Origin: Streptomyces sp. NRRL S-1022
Lineage (GTDB): Bacteria; Actinomycetota; Actinomycetes; Streptomycetales; Streptomycetaceae
Direction: 5' to 3'
Assembly (NCBI RefSeq): GCF_000720135.1
Contig: NZ_JOIU01000031.1
Coordinates: 1-64,000, forward strand
Length of the DNA stretch: 64,000 bases
The notes under the pieces are model-generated. The model saw only the letters and a program-made list of their open reading frames with translations. It was not told where the DNA came from and did no database searches. The number at the start of each line of letters is the position of its first letter. Within the stretch, counting starts at the first letter, position 1. Below, in pieces: positions 50,938-60,290 of the stretch. The position numbers were made by a program, and so were the translations under genes.

Positions 50938-51795
50938 TCAGGCGGTCGCGGAGCGGTACTTGCGCACCGCGAGGGTGCGGAAGACCACGATGATCAGGAC
51001 CGACCAGATCAGCGAGGCCCACACCGGGTGCTCCATCGGCCAGGCGCCCGAGGCGGACTGCCCGGGGTTGGCGAACAGCACGCGGGTCGCCTGCACGGTG
51101 GCGCTGAAGGGGTTCCACTCCGCGACGTGCCGCAGCCACGGCGTCATGTTGCCCGTGTCCACGAACGCGTTGGATATGAAGGTCACCGGGAACAGCCAGA
51201 CCAGTCCGCCGGAGGTGGCCGCCTCGGGGGTGCGGACGGTGAGGCCGATCAGCGCGCCGATCCAGGTGAACGCGTACCCGAGCAGGAGCAGCAGGGCGAA
51301 GGCGGCGAGGACCTTGCCGGCGTTGGTGGGGCCGTCGGAGCCGGCCCGCCAGCCGACGAGCAGCGCGACCACGGCCAGGACCAGCAGGGTGAGCGCCGTC
51401 TGCACCAGGTCGGCGAGGGTGCGGCCGGTCAGCACCGCACCGCGCGCCATGGGCAGCGAGCGGAAGCGGTCGATGAGGCCCTTGTGCATGTCGTCGGCGA
51501 TGCCGGCCCCGGAGCCGGCGGTGGCGAAGGTGACGGTCTGCGCGAAGATGCCGGCCATCAGGAAGTTCTTGTAGTCGAGCGCGCTCGTACTGGCGCCGAT
51601 CTTCATCGAACCGCCGAACACGTAGGTGAACAGCACCACGAACATGATGGGCTGGATCAACCCGAAGATCAGCATTTCGGGGATGCGGGACATCCGGATC
51701 AGATTGCGTTTGGCAACGATCAGCGAGTCGCGGACGGACCGGCCGACGGGGTTGCCGGGCGCCGTGGCGGGCACGGCCTGGGTGACGGCGCTCAT
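50938..51795 (-). CDS. ABC-2-type drug-exporter permease (DrrB-like)
   Basis: 285 residues, six membrane helices: IPEMLIFGLIQPIMFVVLF, GIFAQTVTFATAGSG, RGAVLTGRTLADLVQTALTL and later segments are the ABC2_membrane family pattern of DrrB. Start ATG 51795 overlaps the ATPase stop (ATGA), so the two are co-translated. Together they form an efflux ABC transporter; substrate unknown. Confidence 0.9.
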   Translation of the reverse strand: MSAVTQAVPATAPGNPVGRSVRDSLIVAKRNLIRMSRIPEMLIFGLIQPIMFVVLFTYVFGGSMKIGASTSALDYKNFLMAGIFAQTVTFATAGSGAGIADDMHKGLIDRFRSLPMARGAVLTGRTLADLVQTALTLLVLAVVALLVGWRAGSDGPTNAGKVLAAFALLLLLGYAFTWIGALIGLTVRTPEAATSGGLVWLFPVTFISNAFVDTGNMTPWLRHVAEWNPFSATVQATRVLFANPGQSASGAWPMEHPVWASLIWSVLIIVVFRTLAVRKYRSATA

Positions 51796-52823
51796 TTCAC
51801 GGCCTCCTTGCCGGTCTGCTTGCCGTTCTGTTCGGCGGTCTGCTTGCCGTTCTGCTCGGCGGTCTGCCGGTCCGGGCCGGCGGTCTCGGCCGCGTGACCG
51901 GTGAGGGAGAGGAAGACGTCGTCGAGGGTGGGGCGGCGCAGCCCGATGTCGTCCATCTCGATCCCCCGCGCGTCCAGCTCGCGGATGACCTCGGCGAGCA
52001 GCTTGGCGCCGCCGGTGACGGGCACCGTGAGCCTGCGGGTGTGCTCCTCGACCGTGGTCTCGCCCTTGCCGAAGCCGCGCAGCACCTGCACGGCGGTCGC
52101 GATGTGCTCGCGCTCGTGCACCACGACCTCGACGCGCTCGCCGCCGGTGCGGGTCTTGAGCTGGTCGGAGGTGCCCTGGGCGATGACCCGGCCGTGGTCC
52201 ACGACCGCGATGTCGTGGGCCAGGTGGTCGGCCTCCTCCAGGTACTGCGTGGTGAGCAGCAGCGTCGTGCCGCTGGAGACGAGCTGCTTGATGACCTCCC
52301 ACAGCTGCTGGCGGTTGCGCGGGTCGAGGCCCGTCGTGGGTTCGTCCATGAACATCACCGGCGGGGAGACCACGAGGGCCGCGGCGAGGTCCAGCCGGCG
52401 GCGCATGCCCCCGGAGTAGGTCTTGGCGGGGCGGTCGGCGGCGTCGGCGAGGTCGAACTGGTCCAGCAGCTCCGCCGCGCGGGTCCGGGCCGCCTTCGCC
52501 CTCATCTGGTAGAGCTGTCCGACCATCTGCAGGTTCTCCCGGCCGGTCAGGTACTCGTCGACCGCCGCGAACTGGCCGGACAGACCTATGGAGCGGCGCA
52601 CCGCGTCGGGGTGCCGCAGCACGTCGACGCCCGCGACGACCGCCTTGCCGCTGTCGGGACGCAGCAGGGTGGTCAGGCAGCGGACGGTCGTCGTCTTGCC
52701 GGCACCGTTCGGCCCGAGCAGGCCGAGGACCGTGCCCTCGGGCACGTCGAGGTCGACGCCGTCGAGTGCCCTTACGTCGCCGAAGGTCTTGACCAGACCT
52801 TCGGCATGGATGGCGCCTGGCAT
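51792..52823 (-). CDS. ABC transporter ATPase (DrrA-like)
   Basis: 343 residues. Walker A LLGPNGAGKTTTVRCL, signature YSGGMRRRLDLAAAL, Walker B VMFMDEPTTGLD and H-loop LLLTTQYLEEADHL; the C-terminal DUF4162-type domain is as in DrrA. The extreme C-terminus carries a lengthened hydrophilic tail, QTAEQNGKQTAEQNGKQTG, encoded by a 24-bp tandem repeat that is probably a recent expansion. Transcribed from the promoter at 52876-52904. Confidence 0.93.
   Translation of the reverse strand: MPGAIHAEGLVKTFGDVRALDGVDLDVPEGTVLGLLGPNGAGKTTTVRCLTTLLRPDSGKAVVAGVDVLRHPDAVRRSIGLSGQFAAVDEYLTGRENLQMVGQLYQMRAKAARTRAAELLDQFDLADAADRPAKTYSGGMRRRLDLAAALVVSPPVMFMDEPTTGLDPRNRQQLWEVIKQLVSSGTTLLLTTQYLEEADHLAHDIAVVDHGRVIAQGTSDQLKTRTGGERVEVVVHEREHIATAVQVLRGFGKGETTVEEHTRRLTVPVTGGAKLLAEVIRELDARGIEMDDIGLRRPTLDDVFLSLTGHAAETAGPDRQTAEQNGKQTAEQNGKQTGKEAVK
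51813..51867. repeat. 24-bp tandem repeat in the 3' end of the ABC ATPase gene
   Basis: Two units, 51813-51836 and 51837-51860, differ at one base (C/T), with a third partial unit after 51861. They encode repeated EQNGKQTA on the minus strand and keep the frame. Confidence 0.85.
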
Positions 52824-52875
52824 ATGTCTGTCTCCACCTCGTCGGGGATCCGGGGAGCGGGTTCACCGCACAAGA

Positions 52876-52904
52876 ACCATAACGCGATGTATCGCGTCTC
52901 TCAA
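52876..52904 (-). promoter_or_regulatory. Promoter with embedded palindromic operator for the ABC exporter operon
   Basis: On the minus strand TTGAGA (52899-52904) and TATGGT (52876-52881) are separated by exactly 17 bp. The spacer contains a perfect inverted repeat, ACGCGAT-GT-ATCGCGT on the plus strand (52882-52897). A repressor bound there would block the promoter. Its shape resembles PadR/TetR-type operators of drug exporters; no such regulator gene is adjacent. Confidence 0.7.
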
Positions 52905-52989
52905 TACACTTCACCCGGACGGGTGGCGGCATCGCCGTGGACCGGCATCACCGTGGGCCCGGCATCGCCGTGGTCCCGCGGCGTCCGTG

Positions 52990-54219
52990 TCAGGCGATGA
53001 CGGTGTAGCCGGCGTCGCGCAGCGACCGGCCGACCTCGGCGCAGTGCGCCGGTCCCTTCGTCTCCAGGTGCAGCTCCACCTCGGCCTCGGTGAGCCCGAG
53101 CCGCGGGTCGGTACGGACGTGGCTCACGTCGAGGACGTTGGCGTCGACGGCCGACAGCACCCCGAGGAGCGTGGCGAGCGCCCCCGGCCGGTCCGTCAGC
53201 CGCAGCCGTACGGCCAGGTAGCGGCCCTGCGCGGCCATGCCGTGACGCAGCACCCGCTGCATCAGCACCGGGTCGACGTTGCCGCCGGAGAGCACCGCGA
53301 CGACCGGGCCCTCGAAGGCGTCCGGCGCGCCCAGCAGCGCGGCCACCGGGCTGGCCCCGGCCGGTTCCACGACCAGCTTGGCCCGCTCCAGGCAGAGCAG
53401 CAGCGCCGCCGACAGCTGGTCCTCGCTGACCGTACGCACCTCGTCGACCAGCTCGCCGACGATCCCGAACGGCACCAGGCCCGGCCTCCCCACCTTGATG
53501 CCGTCGGCCATCGTCGCCGGGTTCTCCAGCGACACCGGGCGCCCGGCGGCCAGCGACGGCGGATAGCAGGCGGCCCCCTCCGCCTGGACGCCGACGATCC
53601 GGACGTCCGGCCGCAGCGCCTTCACCGCCACCGCGATACCGGCCGCGAGCCCGCCGCCGCCCATGCCGACGACGATCGTCCGCACCTGCGGGCACTGCTC
53701 CAGGATCTCCAGGCCGACCGTGCCCTGACCGGCGATGACGTCGGGGTGGTCGAAGGGGTGGATGAACACCGCGCCCGTCTCGGCGGCGTACTCCTGGGCG
53801 GCGTGCAGCGTCTCGTCGACCACCTGGCCGTGCAGGCGCACCTCGGCGCCGTACTCCCGGGTGGCGCTGATCTTCGGCAGCGGCGCACCCTTCGGCATGA
53901 ACACCGTGGAGTGCACGCCCAGCAGCGAGGAGGCCAGTGCCACGCCCTGCGCGTGGTTGCCGGCGCTCGCGGCCACCACACCGGCGGCCCGCTCCTCCGG
54001 CAGCAGTCCGGCGATCCGCACGTAGGCGCCGCGCAGCTTGAAGGAGCCGGTCCGCTGGAGGTTCTCGCACTTGAGGTGGACCGGCGCGCCGACCAGCTGG
54101 GACAGGTGCCGGCTGCCTTCCATCGCCGTCGCGCGCGCGACGCCGGAGAGCATCTTCTGGGCGCCTCGCACGTCGTCGAGGGTGACGGAGCGCAAGGAGT
54201 CGGCCGTGCGGTAGCTCAT
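52990..54219 (-). CDS. ilvA: Threonine ammonia-lyase
   Basis: 409 residues. The PLP lysine lies in LQRTGSFKLRGAYVR, the glycine loop in GMGGGGLAAGIA, and a C-terminal ACT-like domain (LRLTDRPGALATLLGVLSAVDANVLDV) occupies about 330-405. It converts threonine to 2-oxobutyrate for isoleucine synthesis; the single ACT domain and length fit the shorter bacterial type. ATG 54219 starts the usual SYRTADSLRSVTLDDV; an upstream frame to 54375 overlaps the marR promoter. Confidence 0.94.
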   Translation of the reverse strand: MSYRTADSLRSVTLDDVRGAQKMLSGVARATAMEGSRHLSQLVGAPVHLKCENLQRTGSFKLRGAYVRIAGLLPEERAAGVVAASAGNHAQGVALASSLLGVHSTVFMPKGAPLPKISATREYGAEVRLHGQVVDETLHAAQEYAAETGAVFIHPFDHPDVIAGQGTVGLEILEQCPQVRTIVVGMGGGGLAAGIAVAVKALRPDVRIVGVQAEGAACYPPSLAAGRPVSLENPATMADGIKVGRPGLVPFGIVGELVDEVRTVSEDQLSAALLLCLERAKLVVEPAGASPVAALLGAPDAFEGPVVAVLSGGNVDPVLMQRVLRHGMAAQGRYLAVRLRLTDRPGALATLLGVLSAVDANVLDVSHVRTDPRLGLTEAEVELHLETKGPAHCAEVGRSLRDAGYTVIA

Positions 54220-54362
54220 GGCTCCAGCATCGCAGTTCACGTTTGCGCACGACGGGTGTGACCAAGCTGCGAGACCGGTTTGCGCAGCGCCGGTACGGCT
54301 TGGCGCCGGGCCGCGTACCCTGTCCCCCAACCCAGCAGCCTTCATGAAGCGAGCCTCCGGCC

Positions 54363-54887
54363 ATGCCCACAACACCTGAAATGTCGATGGACATGACGAC
54401 CGTCGGTGACACCGGTCTCCTCGACACCCTCCAGCACGAGGTGGCGGTGTTCGCCCGCCGTGCCGAACAGACCCGGCTCGGCGGCGTGGGCCAGGTGCGC
54501 AACTCCATGGACCGCGCCGCGTACCTGCTGCTCAACCGCCTCGACAAGGAAGGCCCGATGGGCGTCAAGGCGCTGGCCGCGAGCATGGGGATCGACTCCT
54601 CCACGGTCACCCGGCAGGTGGCGCCCCTGGTCGACACCGGGCTCGTCAAGCGCACCTCGCACCCGGAGGACGGGCGTGCCGTGGTGCTCCAGCTCTCCCC
54701 GCGCGGTGCCGCCCGGCTGGAGGAGGTGCGCTCGTCCCGGCGTCAGCTCATGGCCGAGCTGACACACGACTGGGCGCCGGAGGAGCGCGAGCAGTTCTGC
54801 ACGCTCCTCACCCGCTTCAATGTCGCGCTCTCCGCGCGGATGTCGGTGCAGGGCGTACCGGCGGTGGAGCAGCCGCCGGCCTCCTGA
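54363..54887 (+). CDS. MarR-family transcriptional regulator
   Basis: 174 residues. Winged helix at about 60-125: MGVKALAASMGIDSSTVTRQVAPLVDTGLVKRT (recognition part IDSSTVTRQVAPL) and the wing HPEDGRAVVLQLSPRG. Divergent from ilvA across 143 bp. Ligand and targets unknown. Confidence 0.9.
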   Translation: MPTTPEMSMDMTTVGDTGLLDTLQHEVAVFARRAEQTRLGGVGQVRNSMDRAAYLLLNRLDKEGPMGVKALAASMGIDSSTVTRQVAPLVDTGLVKRTSHPEDGRAVVLQLSPRGAARLEEVRSSRRQLMAELTHDWAPEEREQFCTLLTRFNVALSARMSVQGVPAVEQPPAS

Positions 54888-54987
54888 GCCGCGCACCGCA
54901 CGGCAGGGGTCCGCACCTCTTGACCCGGGGGCCGCCGCTGGCCTCATATGAGACCGGGCCCGCACAGGGTCCCCGTCGGGGGGAGGC

Positions 54988-55494
54988 GTGGTGCGTGATC
55001 GGCGAGCGGCCCGTGACACCCGCCGGGCCCGGGATTTCGAGGCGTTCGCCGCGGGCGCGGCCGGGCGCCTGCTGCACGCCGCCATGCTGCTCACCGCGGA
55101 GGCTCCGGAGGCCAACCCGCGCGCGCGGCGCCTGCTGACACTCGCGCTCGCCCACACGTACGCCCGCTGGGACCGGCTGCGCGGCGAGGACCCGTACGAC
55201 TGCGCCCGGCAGTACCTCGCCACGCGCTTCGCGCGCACCACCTGGCACCAGTACGGCGCCTTCGGCCGTGCCCGGCCGGATCCGCGCAGTCCGCTCGCCG
55301 CGCTCACCCCGCGGGAACGGCTGGTCCTGGTGCTGCGGCTGTACGAGGGGGTGGCCGAGGAACAGACCGCGGCCCTGCTCGGCCTGCCCGCGGAGCGCGT
55401 CCACACCATCTGCGACCGTGCCACGGCCACCGTGCTCCACCCGGGCGGTCCTGCGGCCGCCCGCCCGGCGAACGCGAAGACGGCACTGTCATGA
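54988..55494 (+). CDS. Sigma-70-family-like protein (ECF type, divergent)
   Basis: 168 residues. The C-terminal part (LTPRERLVLVLRLYEGVAEEQTAALLGLPAERVHTICDR) is a region-4 helix-turn-helix; the N-terminal half (FEAFAAGAAGRLLHAAMLLT) resembles SigE-family region 2 but lacks a convincing -10-binding segment. GTG start 54988. A small membrane protein gene follows after 73 bp, a layout typical of an ECF factor and its partner. Confidence 0.75.
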   Translation: MVRDRRAARDTRRARDFEAFAAGAAGRLLHAAMLLTAEAPEANPRARRLLTLALAHTYARWDRLRGEDPYDCARQYLATRFARTTWHQYGAFGRARPDPRSPLAALTPRERLVLVLRLYEGVAEEQTAALLGLPAERVHTICDRATATVLHPGGPAAARPANAKTALS

Positions 55495-55567
55495 GCTCCG
55501 CCGCGCCGTACGGCCGCCCCGCGCGCGCAGGGCACGACGGGTGCGGTGGGCGGGAGGGGAGACCGCG

Positions 55568-55816
55568 GTGAACCGAGGGCAGCGGGAGTCCGCCGTACGG
55601 CGGATCATGGAGCAGGGCGTCGCGCCGGTGCCGCCGGACCTGCACGCGGACGCGGTGCGCCGCGGGGACCGTCTGCTGCGGCAGCGGCGAGCGGTCCGCC
55701 GGGTGCTGTGGCTGCTGGCGTGTGCCGCGGCCGTCGCGTTCGCGGTGTGGGCGGCCGACGCCCACCCGTGGGCGGAGCCGCCCTCGCAGACGACTCCACC
55801 GCTCACCGGCTGGTGA
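55568..55816 (+). CDS. Small membrane protein downstream of the sigma-like gene
   Basis: 82 residues. N-terminal RESAVRRIMEQGVAPVPPDL helical segment, basic RRGDRLLRQRRAVRR, then one membrane helix (VLWLLACAAAVAFAVWAA) and a short Pro-rich exterior. GTG 55568 with GGAGGGGA upstream. Possible membrane partner or anti-sigma of the preceding protein; no recognised domain. Confidence 0.7.
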   Translation: MNRGQRESAVRRIMEQGVAPVPPDLHADAVRRGDRLLRQRRAVRRVLWLLACAAAVAFAVWAADAHPWAEPPSQTTPPLTGW

Positions 55817-55825
55817 CCGCGCCCG

Positions 55826-56980
55826 TCAGGCGAGGGCCTGCCGCAGATCCTCCAGCAGGTCGTCGGCGTTCTCGATGCCGACGGACAGGCGGACCAGGTC
55901 GGCCGGGACCTCCAGCGGGGAGCCGGCCGCGGAGGCGTGGGTCATCCGGCCGGGGTGCTCGATGAGGGACTCGACGCCGCCGAGGGACTCGCCGAGGGTG
56001 AAGATCTTGGCGCGGTTGCAGACGTCGATCGCCGCCGCCTCGCCGCCCTCGACCCGGAAGGACACCATGCCGCCGAACGCCTTCATCTGCTTGACGGCGA
56101 TGTCGTGGCCGGGGTGCTCGGGCAGCCCGGGGTAGCAGACGCCGCTCACCCGCGGGTGCCGGGTCAGCATGTCGGCGATCTTCGTGGCGTTCTCGCTGTG
56201 CCGGTCCATGCGCACCGCGAGGGTCTTGGTGCCGCGCAGCACCAGCCAGGAGTCGAAGGGGCCGGCGACGGCGCCCATCGCGTTCTGGTGGTAGGCCAGC
56301 TCCTCGCCGAGGCCCGGGTCGGAGACGATCAGCGCACCGCCGACCACGTCCGAGTGGCCGCCCATGTACTTGGTCAGGGAGTGCACGACGATGTCGGCGC
56401 CGAGCGTGAGCGGCTGCTGGAGGTAGGGGGTGGCGAAGGTGTTGTCGACGACCAGCTTCGCGCCCGCGTCGTGGGCGACCTGGGCGACGGCGGCGATGTC
56501 AGTGATGCCGAGCAGCGGGTTGGAGGGGGTCTCCACCCAGACCGCCTTGGTCTTGGGGGTGATGGCGGCGCGGACGGCGGCCGGGTCGCTGGTGTCGGCG
56601 ACCGACCACTCCACGCCCCAGCGGGTGGCGACCTTGGCGAAGAGCCGGAAGGTGCCGCCGTAGGCGTCGTTGGGGATCACCACGTGGTCGCCGGGGGTGA
56701 GCAGCGTACGCAGCAGGGTGTCCTCGGCCGCCAGGCCGGACGCGAAGGCGAGGCCGCGGCGGCCGCCCTCCAGCGCGGCGAGGTTCTCCTCCAGGGCGGT
56801 GCGGGTCGGGTTGGCGCTGCGGCTGTACTCGTAGCCGCCCCGCAGCCCCCCGACGCCGTCCTGCTTGTAGGTCGACACCTGGTAGATCGGCGGGACGACC
56901 GCGCCGGTGAGGGGATCCGCGGTGTTGCCCGCGTGGATCGCGAGAGTCTCGAAGTGCTGACTGATGTGGCTGTCACTCAT
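55826..56980 (-). CDS. metB: Cystathionine gamma-synthase
   Basis: 384 residues of the Cys/Met-metabolism PLP family. YEYSRSANPTRTALEENLAALEGG, ASGLAAEDTLLRTLL and SLTKYMGGHSDVVGG (Schiff-base Lys) are the family motifs. It joins O-succinyl/acetylhomoserine with cysteine, or cleaves cystathionine in some actinomycetes; sequence alone does not separate these. ATG 56980 (SDSHISQHFETLAIHAG) is the standard start. Confidence 0.92.
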   Translation of the reverse strand: MSDSHISQHFETLAIHAGNTADPLTGAVVPPIYQVSTYKQDGVGGLRGGYEYSRSANPTRTALEENLAALEGGRRGLAFASGLAAEDTLLRTLLTPGDHVVIPNDAYGGTFRLFAKVATRWGVEWSVADTSDPAAVRAAITPKTKAVWVETPSNPLLGITDIAAVAQVAHDAGAKLVVDNTFATPYLQQPLTLGADIVVHSLTKYMGGHSDVVGGALIVSDPGLGEELAYHQNAMGAVAGPFDSWLVLRGTKTLAVRMDRHSENATKIADMLTRHPRVSGVCYPGLPEHPGHDIAVKQMKAFGGMVSFRVEGGEAAAIDVCNRAKIFTLGESLGGVESLIEHPGRMTHASAAGSPLEVPADLVRLSVGIENADDLLEDLRQALA

Positions 56981-57164
56981 GTGTACCGAGCGTAGTGCGC
57001 CCGGCCCGTTCCCGATGCCTGGCAAGAGGGATTCGTCCTGCTTGCAATGCTGCCGTCATGACAGGGCGGCCCCGACCCGCCCTGTCATGCCCTGGTCGGG
57101 GGTTTTCCACAGGCGGGTCGGTGGGGTTCGCCAATTGTCGGCGGCGTCTGGAACGCTGGGAGGC

Positions 57165-58283
57165 ATGGCGATTCTCTGGCTGCTGATGGCACTGGTCATG
57201 CTGGGCTTCGTGCTGCTCCCGTTCATGCGGCGCAAGCGCGGGATGATCGAGCAGGTTCCCCCGGGACACCCGGACGCCGCCGACCCGGCGGCCTACGGCT
57301 TCCTGCGCCAGGAGGAGCTGGACGTGCGCCTGCCCGGCCCGGACCAGGACCTGCTGGCGGTCCTGGAGCTGGTCCAGCGCACCCAGGACTACCGGGCCGC
57401 GGCCCAGCTGCTGGCCGGCACCGAGTCCGGGGGCGAGCTGCGCTGGCAGCGGGTGCAGTCCCTCGCGGGCGCCGCCGCGCTGGAGCTCCAGCAGCGGCCC
57501 GGCGGAATACACGAGACGCCGGGCGGCCAGTGGCTGCGGGTGTGGCGGGCCGAACAGCCCAAGGACGCGGGCGGCGCCGCCGTCCACGCGGAGTTCCTGG
57601 TGCAGCAGGCCTGGCGGACGGCGACCCCGGGCACCGAGGAGTTCCGGATCATCATGGAGGAGGCCCAGTCCGCGTGTGCGCAGGCGGCCCTGCTGGCCCC
57701 CGGCGACCCGGTGCCGTACGTCATAGAGCTGTCCATCGCGCGCGCGCTGGCCTGTCCGCCGGCCGAGTTCGACCAGCTGTGGCTGAAGATCCTCGACCGT
57801 GCGCCGCACCACATGGGCGCGCACCTGGCCGCGCTGCACTACTGGTGCGAGAAGTGGCACGGCTCGCGCGAGCAGGCGTACTCCTTCGCCGAGGCCGCCG
57901 CGGCCCGCGCCCCGGAGGGCTCGCTGCTCGCCGCGCTGCCGCTGTTCGCGGTGTTCGAGCACCTCCCGGAGGTGAACCTGGTCCGCAGCCTGTACCGGAG
58001 CGAGGTCGTCACCAAGGCGATCCACGGCGCGCTGCACGCGGTCCACGCGGCCCGTCCCGACGACCCGATGCTCCCGCACGTCCGTCATCTGCTGCTGTTC
58101 TTCCTGGTCCCCGCCGAACGCTGGGCGGAGGCCATGCAGCAGCTGATCCACATCGACGGCCATGTCGGGGCCCTGCCGTGGACCCTGACCGACGACCCGG
58201 CCGCCGCGTTCGCCCTGCACCGCGCGCTGGCCGTGGCCGGTTACGAGGCCAACGGCGGCAGCCCGGCGGGCCTCCCCGGCTGA
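57165..58283 (+). CDS. Hypothetical membrane-anchored helical-repeat protein, paralogue A
   Basis: 372 residues. N-terminal membrane helix (AILWLLMALVMLGFVLLPF) then a basic stop (MRRKRG), and a helical, TPR/DUF4034-like domain including LAALHYWCEKWHGSREQAYSFA and GSLLAALPLFAVFEH. It has a same-length paralogue at 60291. The tail part (HIDGHVGALPWTLTDDP) is also shared. GGGAGG precedes ATG 57165. Function unknown. Confidence 0.82.
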   Translation: MAILWLLMALVMLGFVLLPFMRRKRGMIEQVPPGHPDAADPAAYGFLRQEELDVRLPGPDQDLLAVLELVQRTQDYRAAAQLLAGTESGGELRWQRVQSLAGAAALELQQRPGGIHETPGGQWLRVWRAEQPKDAGGAAVHAEFLVQQAWRTATPGTEEFRIIMEEAQSACAQAALLAPGDPVPYVIELSIARALACPPAEFDQLWLKILDRAPHHMGAHLAALHYWCEKWHGSREQAYSFAEAAAARAPEGSLLAALPLFAVFEHLPEVNLVRSLYRSEVVTKAIHGALHAVHAARPDDPMLPHVRHLLLFFLVPAERWAEAMQQLIHIDGHVGALPWTLTDDPAAAFALHRALAVAGYEANGGSPAGLPG

Positions 58284-58550
58284 CCGACGCCCCGGCCGGC
58301 GGCCCCCAACCGCCCCTCGCCCTTTCCGCATTGCCCTCCTGACCTGCGGTAGGGCATACTCCGCATCCCCCCACACCGCACCACAGGCACCACCGGCATC
58401 ACAGCACCACCACCTCGCACGACCAGCACCACCGCACGCAAACGACCGCACACCGCACACCACGCACCGGCACCATCCGCACCGACCGGCCCCCGCCGGT
58501 CCGGCGCTCTGTCATGTCCTTTTCCGAGGTCCTGTGGGGGGATCTGCCCG
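58284..58550. other. 267-bp intergenic region, AC-rich and low complexity
   Basis: From about 58368 to 58480 the plus strand is a run of CACCA/GCACC-type words with very few T or G runs. No gene, hairpin or clear promoter was recognised. It separates paralogue A from the M48 peptidase gene. Confidence 0.5.
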
Positions 58551-60182
58551 ATGGGCGCAACTCTGCGCGCGCTGCGCGCCCTTGTCCTGTTGCTCGGCTT
58601 CTATCTGCTGAGCCTCGTCCTGCTCGCCGCGCTGATCGGCGTCGACGTCCTCGTGTTCGGCTGGGGCCACGGACCGCTCACGGCGAAGGTCGGCTTCATC
58701 ACGGTGCTGCTGGCCCTCCCCGTCGTCCGCGGCATGCTCATGCTGCGCACCCCCAAGGGCGACGACGGCCCCGGCATCCCGGTCACCGAGGCCGACGAGC
58801 CCCGGCTGTGGGCGCTGGTCCGGGAGCTGGCCGCGGCGGCCGGCACCCGCGCCCCCGACCGGATCCTGCTCACCGGCGAGGTCAACGCGTCCGTCAGCGA
58901 GAACCCGCGGCTGCTGGGCCTGTTCGCCGGCCCGCGCCGCCTCCACCTCGGCGTGCCGCTGCTGATCGGCCTGACCGAGGCCCAGCTGCGCTCCGTACTC
59001 GCCCACGAGTTCGGGCACTTCACCGGCGGCGACACCCGGCTGTCCGCGCTCGTCGTGCGCGGCCGCGTGCAGATCGGCCGGGTCATCGGCCAGTTCCACG
59101 CCGCGGCGGACGACAAGGTGGCCGCCGACCGGGCCCGGCAGGAGAAGGCGTCGGCCAAGCGGGTCGCCAAGGGCAAGAAGGCCAAGCAGGTCGACACCAC
59201 CGGCGTCGGGGCGACGTACCGGGCGATGGCGCGGATCTACACCGCGTACGGCAAGTTCTACCTGCGCGCCTCGCTGTCCACCGCGCGCGGCCAGGAGTTC
59301 GCCGCCGACCTGACCGCCGCCCGGATCGCCGGACGGGACGCGACCGCGTCGGCGCTGCGCGAGATCCCGGTGCTGTCCGCCTCCCACGACTTCTACCTGG
59401 ACAACTACGCCACCCTGGGGCTCCAGGCCCGGCTGCTGCCCCCGCGCGGCGAGTTCTTCGGCGGCTTCGGCCGGCTGCTGACGGCCCGTGAGCTGGAACT
59501 GGTGGACCTCCGCGCCGGGCTGCCGGAGGAGCCGGCGGGACCGTACGACTCCCACCCGCCCATCGCCGAGCGGGTACGCCGGATCGAGGCGCTGCCCGCC
59601 GACGGCCGCGCCGACGAGGCCAAGGGAACGGCGCTGGCCGTGCTGGCCGACCCGGCGCGCACGCTGGGTGCCCTGGAGGACGCCGTCCTCCTCGACGAGC
59701 TGCTCCGCCACCCGCGCGCCGCCGGCTGGCAGGAGCTGCTGGACGCCTCGATGTCCGCGGGCCTGTCGGCGGCGCGGACCCCGCTGCACCAGGCGCTGGC
59801 CGGGTACACCGGGCAGCCGGCGACGCTGTCGGCGCTGCTGGACGTCATCGACGACGGCCGGCTGTGGCGGCTGGCGGAACAGCTGCCGCTGTCGGAGGAG
59901 GCGGCGGCCGCGAAGGGGCGGGCGTTCCGCGAGTTCGTACGGCCCGTGCTGCGCCGCTCGCTGCGCACCATGGTGCTGGCCGAGTTCAGCTCCCGTTCGC
60001 TGCTGCACTGGGAGTTCTCCTGGACCCGCCCGGCGACCGTGCGGCTGCCCGGCTGGGGCTCGGAGACGGAGGAGGACGGTCCCGAGGCGGCGCTGGAGCA
60101 GGCGGTGGACGCGGCGCTCGCCGACCACCCCGACACCACGGCGCTGCGGGCGCTGCTGCCACCGGCGACCCAGCCCGCCTGA
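58551..60182 (+). CDS. M48-family membrane metallopeptidase
   Basis: 543 residues. Two N-terminal membrane helices (ALVLLLGFYLLSLVLLAAL and VGFITVLLALPVVRGML), then the HEXXH zinc site in SVLAHEFGHFTGGDTR near residue 150 and the third ligand Glu in the RGQEFAADLTAARIAG segment. HtpX/Ste24-like, but with a long C-terminal extension (about 330-543) of unknown fold. Flanked on both sides by the 372-residue paralogues. Confidence 0.9.
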   Translation: MGATLRALRALVLLLGFYLLSLVLLAALIGVDVLVFGWGHGPLTAKVGFITVLLALPVVRGMLMLRTPKGDDGPGIPVTEADEPRLWALVRELAAAAGTRAPDRILLTGEVNASVSENPRLLGLFAGPRRLHLGVPLLIGLTEAQLRSVLAHEFGHFTGGDTRLSALVVRGRVQIGRVIGQFHAAADDKVAADRARQEKASAKRVAKGKKAKQVDTTGVGATYRAMARIYTAYGKFYLRASLSTARGQEFAADLTAARIAGRDATASALREIPVLSASHDFYLDNYATLGLQARLLPPRGEFFGGFGRLLTARELELVDLRAGLPEEPAGPYDSHPPIAERVRRIEALPADGRADEAKGTALAVLADPARTLGALEDAVLLDELLRHPRAAGWQELLDASMSAGLSAARTPLHQALAGYTGQPATLSALLDVIDDGRLWRLAEQLPLSEEAAAAKGRAFREFVRPVLRRSLRTMVLAEFSSRSLLHWEFSWTRPATVRLPGWGSETEEDGPEAALEQAVDAALADHPDTTALRALLPPATQPA

Positions 60183-60290
60183 CGCCCGCCGCCCCGCGCA
60201 CCGGGCAGCCCCGCCGGCTCCTCACCCCGCCCCTGCTCCTGGTCCCCACGCCCCGCCGCCGTCCCCCGAGAAGGAAACGAACCCACCCCG

